IMG/VR virus record: IMGVR_UViG_3300042484_001250
Span: 62,001 to 126,000 of that record
From: a virus
DNA: 64,000 nt
Strand: one strand, 5' to 3'
In this document: positions 24,649 to 34,416 of the stretch, in pieces
How positions within the stretch are numbered: the first letter of the stretch is position 1
Layout: each line of letters starts with the position of its first letter
Position numbers and translations under genes: made by a program
The notes under the pieces: generated by a model
The model's input: the letters and a program-made list of their open reading frames with translations, nothing else
What the model was told of the DNA's origin: nothing
The model's database searches: none

Positions 24649-25715
24649 TGATATATTTTTTAACAGCATCTAAAGATGCAACATTGTATTTACAGCAACC
24701 CAATCAAAATACTGGGCTTGATGAGATATTGGAAATAAATAAAGTATATTATGGAAATATAAAAGATATAACCCATGCTTTACTTAAATTTGAAATGGGG
24801 TATCTATCATCTTCAATTGTAAGTGGTGATGTATCAATGAGTAATGCAACTCTTATTTTGAGAGAAACCGAAAGTAATGAGATACCATTAGATTACACAA
24901 TATTTGCAAATGCATTATCTGGCAGTTGGGAAATGGGTAAAGGTAATCGATTTGATGAAATTGAAACCGCCGGTGTAACTTGGAATTATAGAGATGGTGA
25001 TAATAGTGTTGAATGGTTAGAAAACACTTTTAACACAAACACAACTGCTAGTGTAAATAATGGAACTGGTGGTACTTGGTGGACTAATTATCAGGCATCT
25101 CAAGGATATAGTTATCAAACTGCTGATATTGAAATGGATGTTAAATCTATTTTAAGAGGATGGGTAAGTGGTTCTATTCCAAACGATGGTTTTATTTTAA
25201 GGAGAGATGTTGACAAAGAAAGAGATACAAATGATTACGGTCAACTTAAATTCTTTTCAAAAGAAACGCATACAATTTATCAACCAAAAATTAGAATAGG
25301 TTGGGATGACCAAAAAATTGTAACTGGTTCACTAACCGAATTAACAACCGAAGATATAAAAGTTAGTATATCTAATTTAAAGAAAGAATATAAATTAAAT
25401 AGTATTCCAAAATTAAGAGTGTTGGGTAGAGAATTATATCCATTAAAAACATTTACAAGCACATTTGCATATAATGATGTTAAGTATTTACCCGAAACTA
25501 CATATTATCAAATAAAAGATTTACATTCAAACGATGTAATAATCCCCTTTTCGGAATATTCAAAAGTAAGTTGTGATTCAATTGGTAACTATATAAATTT
25601 AAATCTTTCCAATTGGGAGGTTGATAGAAAATATAAAATAGAATTTAAAATAGATAGAGATGGTTCTATTTCTTATTTTGATGATAATATAATATTTGGT
25701 GTAATTAAGTACTAA
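24648..25715 (+). CDS. DNRLRE-domain baseplate/tail protein
   Basis: Has 355 residues. The first ~225 resemble the DNRLRE fold (a beta-sandwich related to carbohydrate-binding modules): ASKDATLYLQQPNQNTG at the start, then HALLKFEMGYLSSS, SNATLILRETES, TAGVTWNYRDG and DVKSILRGWVSGSIPNDGFILR. The C-terminal part is not recognised. In place of the T4 gp7/gp8 wedge subunits this phage has this protein and its neighbours. It may be a wedge component with an external sandwich domain. Confidence 0.6.
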   Translation: MIYFLTASKDATLYLQQPNQNTGLDEILEINKVYYGNIKDITHALLKFEMGYLSSSIVSGDVSMSNATLILRETESNEIPLDYTIFANALSGSWEMGKGNRFDEIETAGVTWNYRDGDNSVEWLENTFNTNTTASVNNGTGGTWWTNYQASQGYSYQTADIEMDVKSILRGWVSGSIPNDGFILRRDVDKERDTNDYGQLKFFSKETHTIYQPKIRIGWDDQKIVTGSLTELTTEDIKVSISNLKKEYKLNSIPKLRVLGRELYPLKTFTSTFAYNDVKYLPETTYYQIKDLHSNDVIIPFSEYSKVSCDSIGNYINLNLSNWEVDRKYKIEFKIDRDGSISYFDDNIIFGVIKY

Positions 25716-25716
25716 G

Positions 25717-26805
25717 ATGATAAAAACAGGTTTACAAAATGAAGCAATAATATCCGAACTTTTAGTTAGTGGTTCGCAAATCATTGATACTAAAAATGAT
25801 TTTGGAGTTTATATGTTTGAAGATAAAGAAACTTCGGATGGTATTGTATTTGGTAAATTACAAAAACCAAAATATAATGAAACAGAAATAATAAAATCAA
25901 TTGATACAACTATTGTAGAATTATTACCATTAGAAGTACCAAATTTACCAGAAACTGTTCTTAAATTTATCTATGATGCTAAAGTTGCGGAAGTTGCGGA
26001 TTTGACGGAAAATATTAGAGAACTAAATACTGAAATATCATCTTTAGAGGGAACTATAAGTGGTTTAGAAACCGAACTTGAGGCAATGAGAATTGATATG
26101 GATAATAAAGATTTGTTACTTGCGGTTGCGGAAAACAATGCACAACAATCAACAACTAAAGTTCAGAGTTCAATACAAGAATTACAAAACGCTATCCAAA
26201 GAGCAACTGCTGAATCTGTACAAAGAGTTTCGGCATATGCTAGAAATGAATCTTTAAAAGGACAGGTAACACAATATGAAGAGCAGGTAAGTACATCTAC
26301 AAAACAAATAATTTCATTAAATGAATCAATACGTCTGCAAAATAATACCATTTTTGAAAAGGATAGTGCAATAGATGCATTAAGTAGAGATAACTCCGCA
26401 CTTCAAACAAATTTAATAAGAAGTACTACCGCCAATAAGAAGGGAAAAATTATTTGTAACATGCTTTATGAGCAAGGATTTATACCTCAACACATATGGG
26501 CAGCAGATGAGGCATTTGGTGAGATGATGTTGAAAGAAAATAGACACGTTGCTATGGGTTACTTAATGTGGGCACAATCTGTTGTGGATTATTTTACTAA
26601 AAACTCACAATATTCTAAGTATCTATATGTAGCAGTTAAACCTTGGTCAGAACATATGGCACACATAATGGGTGTATTACCAAACGATAATTTAATTGGT
26701 AAAGGATTGCACTTTGTAGGTTGCCAATATTCATTGATTATTTATAATGTAGTTAAATTAAAAAGAAAATATAAAAAGAAAAAATTATCATTGGGATGGC
26801 TATAA
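25717..26805 (+). CDS. Coiled-coil tail protein with conserved C-terminal domain
   Basis: Has 362 residues: an N-terminal domain (about 1-85), a long coiled coil about 86-235 (LTENIRELNTEISSLEGTIS and on), and a compact C-terminal domain with GKIICNMLYEQGFIPQHIW, GYLMWAQSVVDYF and KPWSEHMAHIMG. The last domain has the Trp/Met-rich helical look of a small domain found at the ends of some phage tail proteins, but I cannot name it. The next gene starts ten bases before its stop. Confidence 0.5.
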   Translation: MIKTGLQNEAIISELLVSGSQIIDTKNDFGVYMFEDKETSDGIVFGKLQKPKYNETEIIKSIDTTIVELLPLEVPNLPETVLKFIYDAKVAEVADLTENIRELNTEISSLEGTISGLETELEAMRIDMDNKDLLLAVAENNAQQSTTKVQSSIQELQNAIQRATAESVQRVSAYARNESLKGQVTQYEEQVSTSTKQIISLNESIRLQNNTIFEKDSAIDALSRDNSALQTNLIRSTTANKKGKIICNMLYEQGFIPQHIWAADEAFGEMMLKENRHVAMGYLMWAQSVVDYFTKNSQYSKYLYVAVKPWSEHMAHIMGVLPNDNLIGKGLHFVGCQYSLIIYNVVKLKRKYKKKKLSLGWL

Positions 26806-28304
26806 GAACATTTAAAGAGATTATAGATAATAAAGGATATCGTATTGAAGCCAGAGATAGAGAAATTTTTGAGCAGGGAAACCTACAATCTTTTTTTGGA
26901 TTAGGTGACCAAGATGCTATTGAGTTTATTATGTACGATACAAATGATAATCAACTTCCTCAAAAAAATGGAAATTTGGTTACATATGTTACACTATCAA
27001 CCCAAAACATAAAAGATTACATACTATTACCAGAAGGTACTATATTCCAAAGATATCAGTTTCCAAAAGAATATTTTGTAGATATTGAACGATTGATTAA
27101 AGAAGCTGGATACGATAGTGGTATTTTTAAAACTCAAATAACTTTAATAAATAAAAGAGTTGGTAGTGAGCAAAAATACAATAAACTTTGGATAAATGAA
27201 ATATCACCATCAAGAACTGAAATTAGATTAGTTCCATTAAAAAAAGGATTAGAAACTAATCCAGAATTAAGAGAACGATTTAATTTAATGATAAGAGATG
27301 GTAATTTTAGAGATGATACTATATATTTTGTATTTAAATTTATTGAAAATATAACTCCTACAAAAATATCATCTTATATGAGAGATAGATATTCAGAGAA
27401 ATTTTTAGTTAGATTAAAAACAGAATTTAAAATACAGGATTTTGAAACATTTGTAAGTAGAGTATATGATACATTTGTAGAATCTTCTGCCTATGAATTT
27501 ACAAATAGAATATCTGAATTAAATAATGTAAACTATGGAAAACCAAAAAATAGTAGACCTTCAATTGAATTAACTAAAAGTACCATTGTATCAATTTGTC
27601 AAAGATTATTAATAGCATCTTTAGATTATCATTTGTTAAGACCTGATGTTAAAACAACAACTACATTTGATGCAGGTAATGATGCTAGTTATGATGAAGT
27701 GGGTAAAGTTTTACAAAGATTAAATTCAGATACTAGAATTGATACAAGAAGTCCTATTATTGAATTAGTAAAGCAATCTCCACCAGTACTTACGCCTGTT
27801 CAAGAAAAAATACGAATTGTAATTAGAAAGGAAACTCCTATTGATAAAACACTTCCAATATCAACACCTGTTGATTTTCCGGTCGTAGAACCCGAACCAC
27901 CAAGACAAGAACCTGAAGTTATTGTAATGAGAAAATATATGGTTTCTAATTTGGCAAGACAAAGAGATGGGGCTGGTCAAATGGTAGTTGTTAGATATCA
28001 GAACGAATTTAAAGATGGTAAACAAATACAATTGCAAGGTGGGGATTCAATTGATATTTGTGCTTTGCAAAATAGTATAAATATTGAAGACCCTGATGTT
28101 AGGATGATGGTAAAAGATGTAGGTCCTTGTGATAAAGCCTATGAACGAGTATCACCAGCAATCCCTACCGATGAACCTCGTGGAGGCGCAGCCGCTGGAA
28201 GCGGTGGTGGGGGTACGACCGGTGGGGTGATTGGGAGAAATGATAGATTTGAAACTGGTAATACTACATTCTTTGAAGACCCATCCGTACAAAATATGAT
28301 ATAG
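26796..28304 (+). CDS. Baseplate/tail structural protein with Gly-rich end
   Basis: Has 502 residues. The N-terminal ~170 residues (FKEIIDNKGYRIEARDREIF, then YNKLWINEISPSRTEIRLVPLKKG) look like a beta-rich baseplate-type domain. Residues ~185-300 are helical. A Pro-rich stretch (VDFPVVEPEPPRQEPEV) follows, then a small domain (MVVVRYQNEFKDGKQIQLQGGDS), and finally a Gly-rich linker around 28174-28232 whose DNA is clearly GC-richer than its surroundings. It is followed by the giant baseplate protein. Role inferred from position. Confidence 0.5.
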   Translation: MAIRTFKEIIDNKGYRIEARDREIFEQGNLQSFFGLGDQDAIEFIMYDTNDNQLPQKNGNLVTYVTLSTQNIKDYILLPEGTIFQRYQFPKEYFVDIERLIKEAGYDSGIFKTQITLINKRVGSEQKYNKLWINEISPSRTEIRLVPLKKGLETNPELRERFNLMIRDGNFRDDTIYFVFKFIENITPTKISSYMRDRYSEKFLVRLKTEFKIQDFETFVSRVYDTFVESSAYEFTNRISELNNVNYGKPKNSRPSIELTKSTIVSICQRLLIASLDYHLLRPDVKTTTTFDAGNDASYDEVGKVLQRLNSDTRIDTRSPIIELVKQSPPVLTPVQEKIRIVIRKETPIDKTLPISTPVDFPVVEPEPPRQEPEVIVMRKYMVSNLARQRDGAGQMVVVRYQNEFKDGKQIQLQGGDSIDICALQNSINIEDPDVRMMVKDVGPCDKAYERVSPAIPTDEPRGGAAAGSGGGGTTGGVIGRNDRFETGNTTFFEDPSVQNMI

Positions 28305-28320
28305 GATAATTTAAAATAAA

Positions 28321-28329
28321 ATATTTATA
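28321..28329 (+). promoter_or_regulatory. Phage promoter motif ATATTTATA
   Basis: Exact ATATTTATA, 28 bases before the start of the giant tail protein gene at 28358. Confidence 0.6.
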
Positions 28330-28357
28330 AAATAACAATACAATAATAAAATAATAA

Positions 28358-31300
28358 ATGGCTGCACCAAAACAAATAGGATATGATGATTATGGAAATC
28401 CATTATTGGATGAATCTGGCGCACCTTTATTTATTGGTGAGGGTAGTGGTGGGAATCCAATAGGTTCACCAGCATTCGCACCCACTCCACCACCTGCTAC
28501 TCTTCCCCAGTCCACATCATATACATTTCGTCTTGAAAACATAACTGGTGATGATGTAGTATTTTCTTATCAAGCTCCTAATTCTGTTTATAAAAATGTA
28601 ACTGTTTTTGCATATTCAAACAGAGAAGTTTGTGCTATACCAGACACATTTACATATCCACCTGGTTTAGATGTTACTCAATTAAGTCCCTGTGATAATC
28701 CAACTGGTGGAACTCCATCAACACCGGGTGGAAGTACCGAACCGATTGATGGTATTGGGCGAACTCCTGCACCTGTATCTGCAACTAAATTTAATCTTAG
28801 AATTATAAGTGCAAATGCTGCTGGTAGTACTCAAAAATATGTAATAAATGGAAAAGAATATTCCGAAGCAACTAATTATGAGTTTGATATAAATGATTTT
28901 AAGAATGCAGTTGAAATTATACCAAATTACAACAATAAATTATATAATTTAAAAAACGCGTTTAGAATACATACACAACGTAGTGGAACATTAGCTATTT
29001 TTGAAACTCTAACAAAGTATGGTTCTGATAATTCTGGTTCCGAAATTAATAGATTTTTTGATACATTCCCAACAGATATTACAGTAACATTTGATTATGA
29101 ACCATTTGCATTACCACCCCCAACAAATGATTCTGTTGAATTACAACTTGAATTGGATGGTCAAAGTGAGTCTGCAGTAGTTTTATTAGATAGTGGAGTG
29201 GAATATCTTGTAAAATCTGGATATTCGGTAATAAATGTTAAATTAGGCAGTACTTTTAAATTATATTCCAATGGTAGCGATTATAATGTAACAAGATTAC
29301 TTGGTATAGAATCACAAGGTGATAGAGATGTTACTGCATTTGATTTAAATGCCAATGCAACAACACCCTCACTTGAATTAAGTTATAGAGTAAAACAATC
29401 AGTAAAAGTTTTCATAACAACTAATTCGGTACAAAGGGTTGAAAGTAGACCAAAAATAGTTCCTGGTATTAGTTTTACTGCTGGTGATAGTAGAGAATAT
29501 AATACAAATTCTGAAACTGGTGTTGCATTTACAATCGGAAAATCTGGCGGTGTAAGCAGAATTAGAGTATCTGTAAATAATCAAGAATACACATTTAGTG
29601 ATTTAGGCAGTGATGGTGAAACAATAATTTATTTACCTGATGCAGCATTCCCAACACCTGGTCAATATAGAATTATAATGGTCCCATCCAATGGAAATGG
29701 TGATGGGAATCCAATAGAAGGACTTGTAAGTGCATTTGCAGATTTTTGGGTAGGTGTTCCTGATATTAGAGATATTGTATATCCATCGGTATTAAGAGGA
29801 CCTGATTATACTGGAACTAATGTTGATTTTGATTTAAGTTATAAAACAGTTAATGCTGATTTTGTTAGAATATCAAAAGAGGGTAGTTCACAATATATTC
29901 AAGGACCTGCATCTGGTACTATAAAATTAAATGTACAACAAATTTTAGATTTAGATAATACTCTTACTTCGGAAGATGAAGATAAGATTTCATTTACTTT
30001 AAAATTAGTTGCATATAACATAAGTGGGTTATCACCTGTTATAAGTAGAGAAGAATTTATTACAATTCTATTTGATAAGGGTGATTTAATAATCCCAAGA
30101 CCATTAGCAATGAATAGAATTGCCGATGGTTTCTTTTCACAATTTAATACAAATGTATTTGCAGATGAAACTTCAAAATATTTAACACACTTATTACATT
30201 TAGGCGATGGTGATAACAAAGTAGTTACTACGTGGGTTGGAAGTGATAATAGTTTAATATTAAAATTATACGAACCATTAACAACGGCAGTACAAGCAAA
30301 TCAACAAGTTTGGATTTCAAAATTACAATCAAATCCAATTGTTGAAACTGTAACTTTAAAAAACGAAGTAGATGAATTTTGCCCTCCATTAAAAGGACCT
30401 AATTTCAGTTTAGATACATCCGTTGGTATTGGATATAAAGTGTTTGATGAATTGACTGCAAGTGGTTCATATACTTCAAACGATATTGTAAACAAATATT
30501 TGGAGGGTAATGGAATTGATACATCTAAATTAAATATATCATATGCAAGTGGTTCTGTTTATTTGTTTAATAATTTTGTAAATTTTAGTTCTGCTGAAGA
30601 AAGAGTAAATAACTTTTTTTATAAAGTACAATTAATAGAAACTTATAAAGATAAATATACAAGATTAATAGCAGATACATTTACAAATCCATACATAGAT
30701 TTACAATCAAATTTATTAGCAGAATATGACGCTACAAATGCAGATGTATTTTTAACAACATATAGTTCTCAAAACAATGCAAATTTAATAACTGAAGATA
30801 CTATATTTGATTTAATTCAATGGGAGATTAATCAACCAAAAGGTACTGCTCAAATTTCCGAAGCTAAAAATATATTAGAAAAAGCAAATGTTTTAATTAG
30901 AGGACTTGATGGATTTGAAAAATGGTTATATACGGATTTAATATATTCAGATAGTTTATCATACCCAAAAACTACTTCAACAAACGGTCTTACTGGTTTA
31001 ACTACTTATGTTTTAAAACCAACTACCGATAGTGAAGTTACTGCTTGGTATGAATCTTTAATTAATTTGGCGTATGAATTTGACAAATACAATCCAAATT
31101 ATTTAGTAAACAATATACCTGAATTTATAAAAGAAGATTATGATAATAATGATTTCATACTTTTCTTAGATATGATTGGGCAACATTTTGATATTATTTG
31201 GGTTTATATTAAAGCATTATCTGGAAACAAATTATTAGAAGAAAAACAATTTAAAGGAGCTACAAATAATCTTATATATTACCTATTGGAATCAATGGGT

Positions 31301-33721
31301 TGGGATGGTAAGAGAGCGTTTGATTCACAATTCCTTTGGGAGTATGCGTTTGGAACTGATAGAGAAGGTAATCAAAAATATGGAATGCCATTGGAAGATG
31401 CAAACAATCAAGTTTGGAGAAGAATCCTAAACAACCTACCATATTTATTAAAACATAAAGGTACATCCAGAGCTATGAAAGCAGCTATGGCTTGTTATGG
31501 TGTTCCCCAATCCATGTTAACAATTATGGAATATGGTGGACCGCAAGACCCAACAAAAGATGGTACTACTAAATTTACATTTGATGATAGAACTGCTGCA
31601 ATTAAATTAAACTCTGGTTCATATAATTCTTCTGTTGTTGTTCCTTGGAAATCAATAAATGGTTCATATCCACAAGGTATTGAATTTAGAATAAAACCTG
31701 ATAACGTACATAATACAACTATTATATCATCATCTCAATTTAAATTAGATATAATACAAACAACAGGTTCTTTTGCAACTTTACGATTTGGATTGGGTGG
31801 TAATGCAATATCAGCAGGACCTTATATAGAAACGCCATTTACATCTGCATCCGTATCAACTACTTATTTTACAGCATCTATTGAATATGTGCTGGGGCCT
31901 GATACTGTTAGTGGTAGTTCTAATTTTCCATTATCTACCGAATATTATAGTAATGTTTTAATAAATAGATATCAATTAGGAGGTCAATTTTCATCCGCAT
32001 CACGTTATGAGGTATTACTAAAAACATCCGATGGACAACGAATTGTGAATTCCGTGAGTATGTCTTTTGTTAGTACAAAGGAATATTGGGAAAGTGGTTC
32101 TAATTTAACAATAGGTAAAGATTTTGATGGTAACTTAGATGAGTTTAGATTATGGAGAGTTCCACTGCAACCATCTAAATTAGAAAATCACACATTACAC
32201 CCAGATGCTATAAATGGAAATTCATATACTTCATCAACGGCTGATTTATTATTTAGATTAGATTTCGAATATCCAAAAAATAGAATATTAGACCCATATA
32301 TTAAAAACGTTGCTATAAACACAACATATGGTGAAAATTATGCTACGGCTAGTAATATGTACCCCGCTACACTATATCCGTATCAATACACTCCATATGA
32401 TAGAACTGTAACAGCAACTGTACCATCGTTGGGATTAAATTATTCCAATAAAATTCGTTTTGAAGAACAAACTTTAGTTGGAGATTTATCTCATAAAGTA
32501 AGAGCAACTCAAAAAGCGTTTGATAGAGCACCAATAGATTCAAATAGATTAGGTATATTCTTATCTCCAATTAAGGAGTTAAATATGGATATTGTAAGAG
32601 CATTTGGTGATTTTAATATTGATAACTATATTGGTGACCCATCGGATGATTATAAAGATAATTATACAGAATTAACTAATTTAAGAACTTATTATTTCCA
32701 AAGATTAAATAGAAACATATACGAATACATTCAATTGGTTAGATATATTGATAAATCTTTATTTGATGTATTGGAAGATTTGGCACCAGCTAGAGCAAAG
32801 GTATCTAAAGGTTTATTAATTGAACCGCATTATTTAGAAAGAAGTAAAACTAAATGGAGTAAGCCTGAATCCGAAAGAGGTGATTATGAAACATTAATAA
32901 ACACATTTGAAGATAAGAAAATTGAATTAACTTATGAATCTAAAGATGCTTTAATAGATGCATCTACTCAAGTTAATTTAGAAGGAGATACTCCAAACTA
33001 TGATACTATAATAAATGCAGAAGATGTATATACATTGGAAGCAACTAATCCAAACTACGATACATTAATAAATACTAATGATAATATTATAATTGAAACC
33101 GAATATCCAACATACCCACCTACTGGTTCTGTTAATATTGATTGTAACTTGGGTTCAAAAATATTAGCTGAAGTAGATTCGTTTACAACTACTATTATTG
33201 GATTTGACCCTAACTCAATTGCTAATGCAGGATTTGGATTATATGCAGAAAATGGTAATAGTATTATTAGAAAAATAGAACCGGTATTTGGAAACTTTGA
33301 AACAACTGGTAGTAGAAGTAGTGTATTTTTAGTAAAAGAGCAATACAATACAAAAATATCAACTCAATTAAAAGGTTGGCCTACAATTGGTGCTTTACCT
33401 GGTGAGCAAGTATATTATGAAGATGTAGATGTAACAAATTACAGATATAAAGTTTCAATTTTACCATTTAGTGGAAGTATTAACGTTGGAAACGATACTG
33501 TTGAAGTAGTGGCATTAAATGGATATTTTCCATCACACTATAAATTTGTAAATAATTTATCGGAAGGAATGCAACGTTCTTACTTTAAAGGTTCTTTACA
33601 AACATCGGGTTCAACGCCAGATGGTTTAGCTGCAGTTGAAACATTTACAACTAATCCTAACATACTTAGAGTATCTAAAACAGGTAGAGGAAGTGGTGAA
33701 CCAATACTTGTTGTTGACTAA
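28358..33721 (+). CDS. Giant baseplate/tail protein with tail-protein-I-like and LamG-like parts
   Basis: Has 1787 residues. The first ~550 are beta-rich Ig-like modules with Pro/Gly-rich linkers. Residues ~930-1070 resemble tail protein I/wedge proteins that hold fibres (FLDMIGQHFDIIWVYIKAL, then WRRILNNLPYLLKHKGTSRAMKAAM). Residues ~1080-1290 have a LamG/concanavalin-like pattern ending FDGNLDEFRLWRVPL, a possible glycan-binding domain. Four 19-residue repeats lie at 1510-1585, and the end is beta-rich. The protein probably links the baseplate to fibres and displays binding modules. A fusion of wedge and receptor-binding functions in one chain is inferred. Confidence 0.65.
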   Translation: MAAPKQIGYDDYGNPLLDESGAPLFIGEGSGGNPIGSPAFAPTPPPATLPQSTSYTFRLENITGDDVVFSYQAPNSVYKNVTVFAYSNREVCAIPDTFTYPPGLDVTQLSPCDNPTGGTPSTPGGSTEPIDGIGRTPAPVSATKFNLRIISANAAGSTQKYVINGKEYSEATNYEFDINDFKNAVEIIPNYNNKLYNLKNAFRIHTQRSGTLAIFETLTKYGSDNSGSEINRFFDTFPTDITVTFDYEPFALPPPTNDSVELQLELDGQSESAVVLLDSGVEYLVKSGYSVINVKLGSTFKLYSNGSDYNVTRLLGIESQGDRDVTAFDLNANATTPSLELSYRVKQSVKVFITTNSVQRVESRPKIVPGISFTAGDSREYNTNSETGVAFTIGKSGGVSRIRVSVNNQEYTFSDLGSDGETIIYLPDAAFPTPGQYRIIMVPSNGNGDGNPIEGLVSAFADFWVGVPDIRDIVYPSVLRGPDYTGTNVDFDLSYKTVNADFVRISKEGSSQYIQGPASGTIKLNVQQILDLDNTLTSEDEDKISFTLKLVAYNISGLSPVISREEFITILFDKGDLIIPRPLAMNRIADGFFSQFNTNVFADETSKYLTHLLHLGDGDNKVVTTWVGSDNSLILKLYEPLTTAVQANQQVWISKLQSNPIVETVTLKNEVDEFCPPLKGPNFSLDTSVGIGYKVFDELTASGSYTSNDIVNKYLEGNGIDTSKLNISYASGSVYLFNNFVNFSSAEERVNNFFYKVQLIETYKDKYTRLIADTFTNPYIDLQSNLLAEYDATNADVFLTTYSSQNNANLITEDTIFDLIQWEINQPKGTAQISEAKNILEKANVLIRGLDGFEKWLYTDLIYSDSLSYPKTTSTNGLTGLTTYVLKPTTDSEVTAWYESLINLAYEFDKYNPNYLVNNIPEFIKEDYDNNDFILFLDMIGQHFDIIWVYIKALSGNKLLEEKQFKGATNNLIYYLLESMGWDGKRAFDSQFLWEYAFGTDREGNQKYGMPLEDANNQVWRRILNNLPYLLKHKGTSRAMKAAMACYGVPQSMLTIMEYGGPQDPTKDGTTKFTFDDRTAAIKLNSGSYNSSVVVPWKSINGSYPQGIEFRIKPDNVHNTTIISSSQFKLDIIQTTGSFATLRFGLGGNAISAGPYIETPFTSASVSTTYFTASIEYVLGPDTVSGSSNFPLSTEYYSNVLINRYQLGGQFSSASRYEVLLKTSDGQRIVNSVSMSFVSTKEYWESGSNLTIGKDFDGNLDEFRLWRVPLQPSKLENHTLHPDAINGNSYTSSTADLLFRLDFEYPKNRILDPYIKNVAINTTYGENYATASNMYPATLYPYQYTPYDRTVTATVPSLGLNYSNKIRFEEQTLVGDLSHKVRATQKAFDRAPIDSNRLGIFLSPIKELNMDIVRAFGDFNIDNYIGDPSDDYKDNYTELTNLRTYYFQRLNRNIYEYIQLVRYIDKSLFDVLEDLAPARAKVSKGLLIEPHYLERSKTKWSKPESERGDYETLINTFEDKKIELTYESKDALIDASTQVNLEGDTPNYDTIINAEDVYTLEATNPNYDTLINTNDNIIIETEYPTYPPTGSVNIDCNLGSKILAEVDSFTTTIIGFDPNSIANAGFGLYAENGNSIIRKIEPVFGNFETTGSRSSVFLVKEQYNTKISTQLKGWPTIGALPGEQVYYEDVDVTNYRYKVSILPFSGSINVGNDTVEVVALNGYFPSHYKFVNNLSEGMQRSYFKGSLQTSGSTPDGLAAVETFTTNPNILRVSKTGRGSGEPILVVD
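32885..33112 (+). repeat. Four tandem 57-bp coding repeats (19 residues each)
   Basis: Residues 1510-1585 of the giant tail protein read as four units that begin YETLINT, KDALIDA, YDTIINA and YDTLINT and carry a short strand with hydrophobic/acidic residues in the second half. Periodicity is exact at 19 residues but sequence identity is modest, so the repeat is old. It may form a small beta-solenoid or strand stack. Confidence 0.7.
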
Positions 33722-33741
33722 TTGGAAAATAAAAATAAGTT

Positions 33742-33750
33742 ATATTTATA
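33742..33750 (+). promoter_or_regulatory. Phage promoter motif ATATTTATA
   Basis: Exact ATATTTATA preceded by T, 24 bases before the start at 33775. Confidence 0.6.
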
Positions 33751-33774
33751 TAATATAGAATAAACGAATAAAAA

Positions 33775-34404
33775 ATGGCATATTTAGATAATACAGAAAT
33801 AACAGTAGATGCAATACTTACCAAAAAAGGTAGACAAAAATTAGCATCTGGACAATCTCTAAACATCACAAAATTCGCATTAGGTGATGATGAGATTGAT
33901 TATACATTGTATGAGCCGGCACACCCAAAAGGTTCGGCATATTATGATTCTGCTATCAGAGCAATTCCGGTAACGGAAGCAACTCCTGATGAGACTCAAA
34001 TATTAAGATACAAATTAGTAACTCTTCCAAAAGGAACAACTCAAATACCAATAGTTAAATTGGGTGTAACAGCAATTTCAGTAAATCAAACTGAAGGTGG
34101 TGTATCGTTATCACCAACAACATCTCCTGCTGGAAATACAAACGCTGGATACACTGTGGTGTTGGCTGACCAAAGAGCTGGTACATTGACAGTAACCAAT
34201 GGAACAACTGGAACTGGTACGGTACCTGTTTTCTTAGGTGAAGAAATTACAACAACTGCACAAGTAGTTAGTGGTTTAGAATTTAGATTTACTCCAAATC
34301 CTAACTTAACTATTGATGTTGCAACTACATTGACAGTATATGGTAATGATACGGGTGGTTCTGAAACAATTCCAGTAACTGTGATATACAAACAAAGAAT
34401 ATAA
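33775..34404 (+). CDS. Tail structural protein with tail-collar-type N-terminus
   Basis: Has 209 residues. The N-terminus (VDAILTKKGRQKLASGQSLNITKFALGDDEIDY) follows the pattern of phage tail/fibre proteins that begin with an LTxxGR-x-LA-xG segment and an IxKFALGD strand. Residues ~105-205 are a beta-sandwich (SPAGNTNAGYTVVLADQ and on). It is probably an attachment protein for fibres or a collar component. The next gene follows after 12 bases. Confidence 0.6.
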   Translation: MAYLDNTEITVDAILTKKGRQKLASGQSLNITKFALGDDEIDYTLYEPAHPKGSAYYDSAIRAIPVTEATPDETQILRYKLVTLPKGTTQIPIVKLGVTAISVNQTEGGVSLSPTTSPAGNTNAGYTVVLADQRAGTLTVTNGTTGTGTVPVFLGEEITTTAQVVSGLEFRFTPNPNLTIDVATTLTVYGNDTGGSETIPVTVIYKQRI

Positions 34405-34416
34405 TAAAATAAGACA

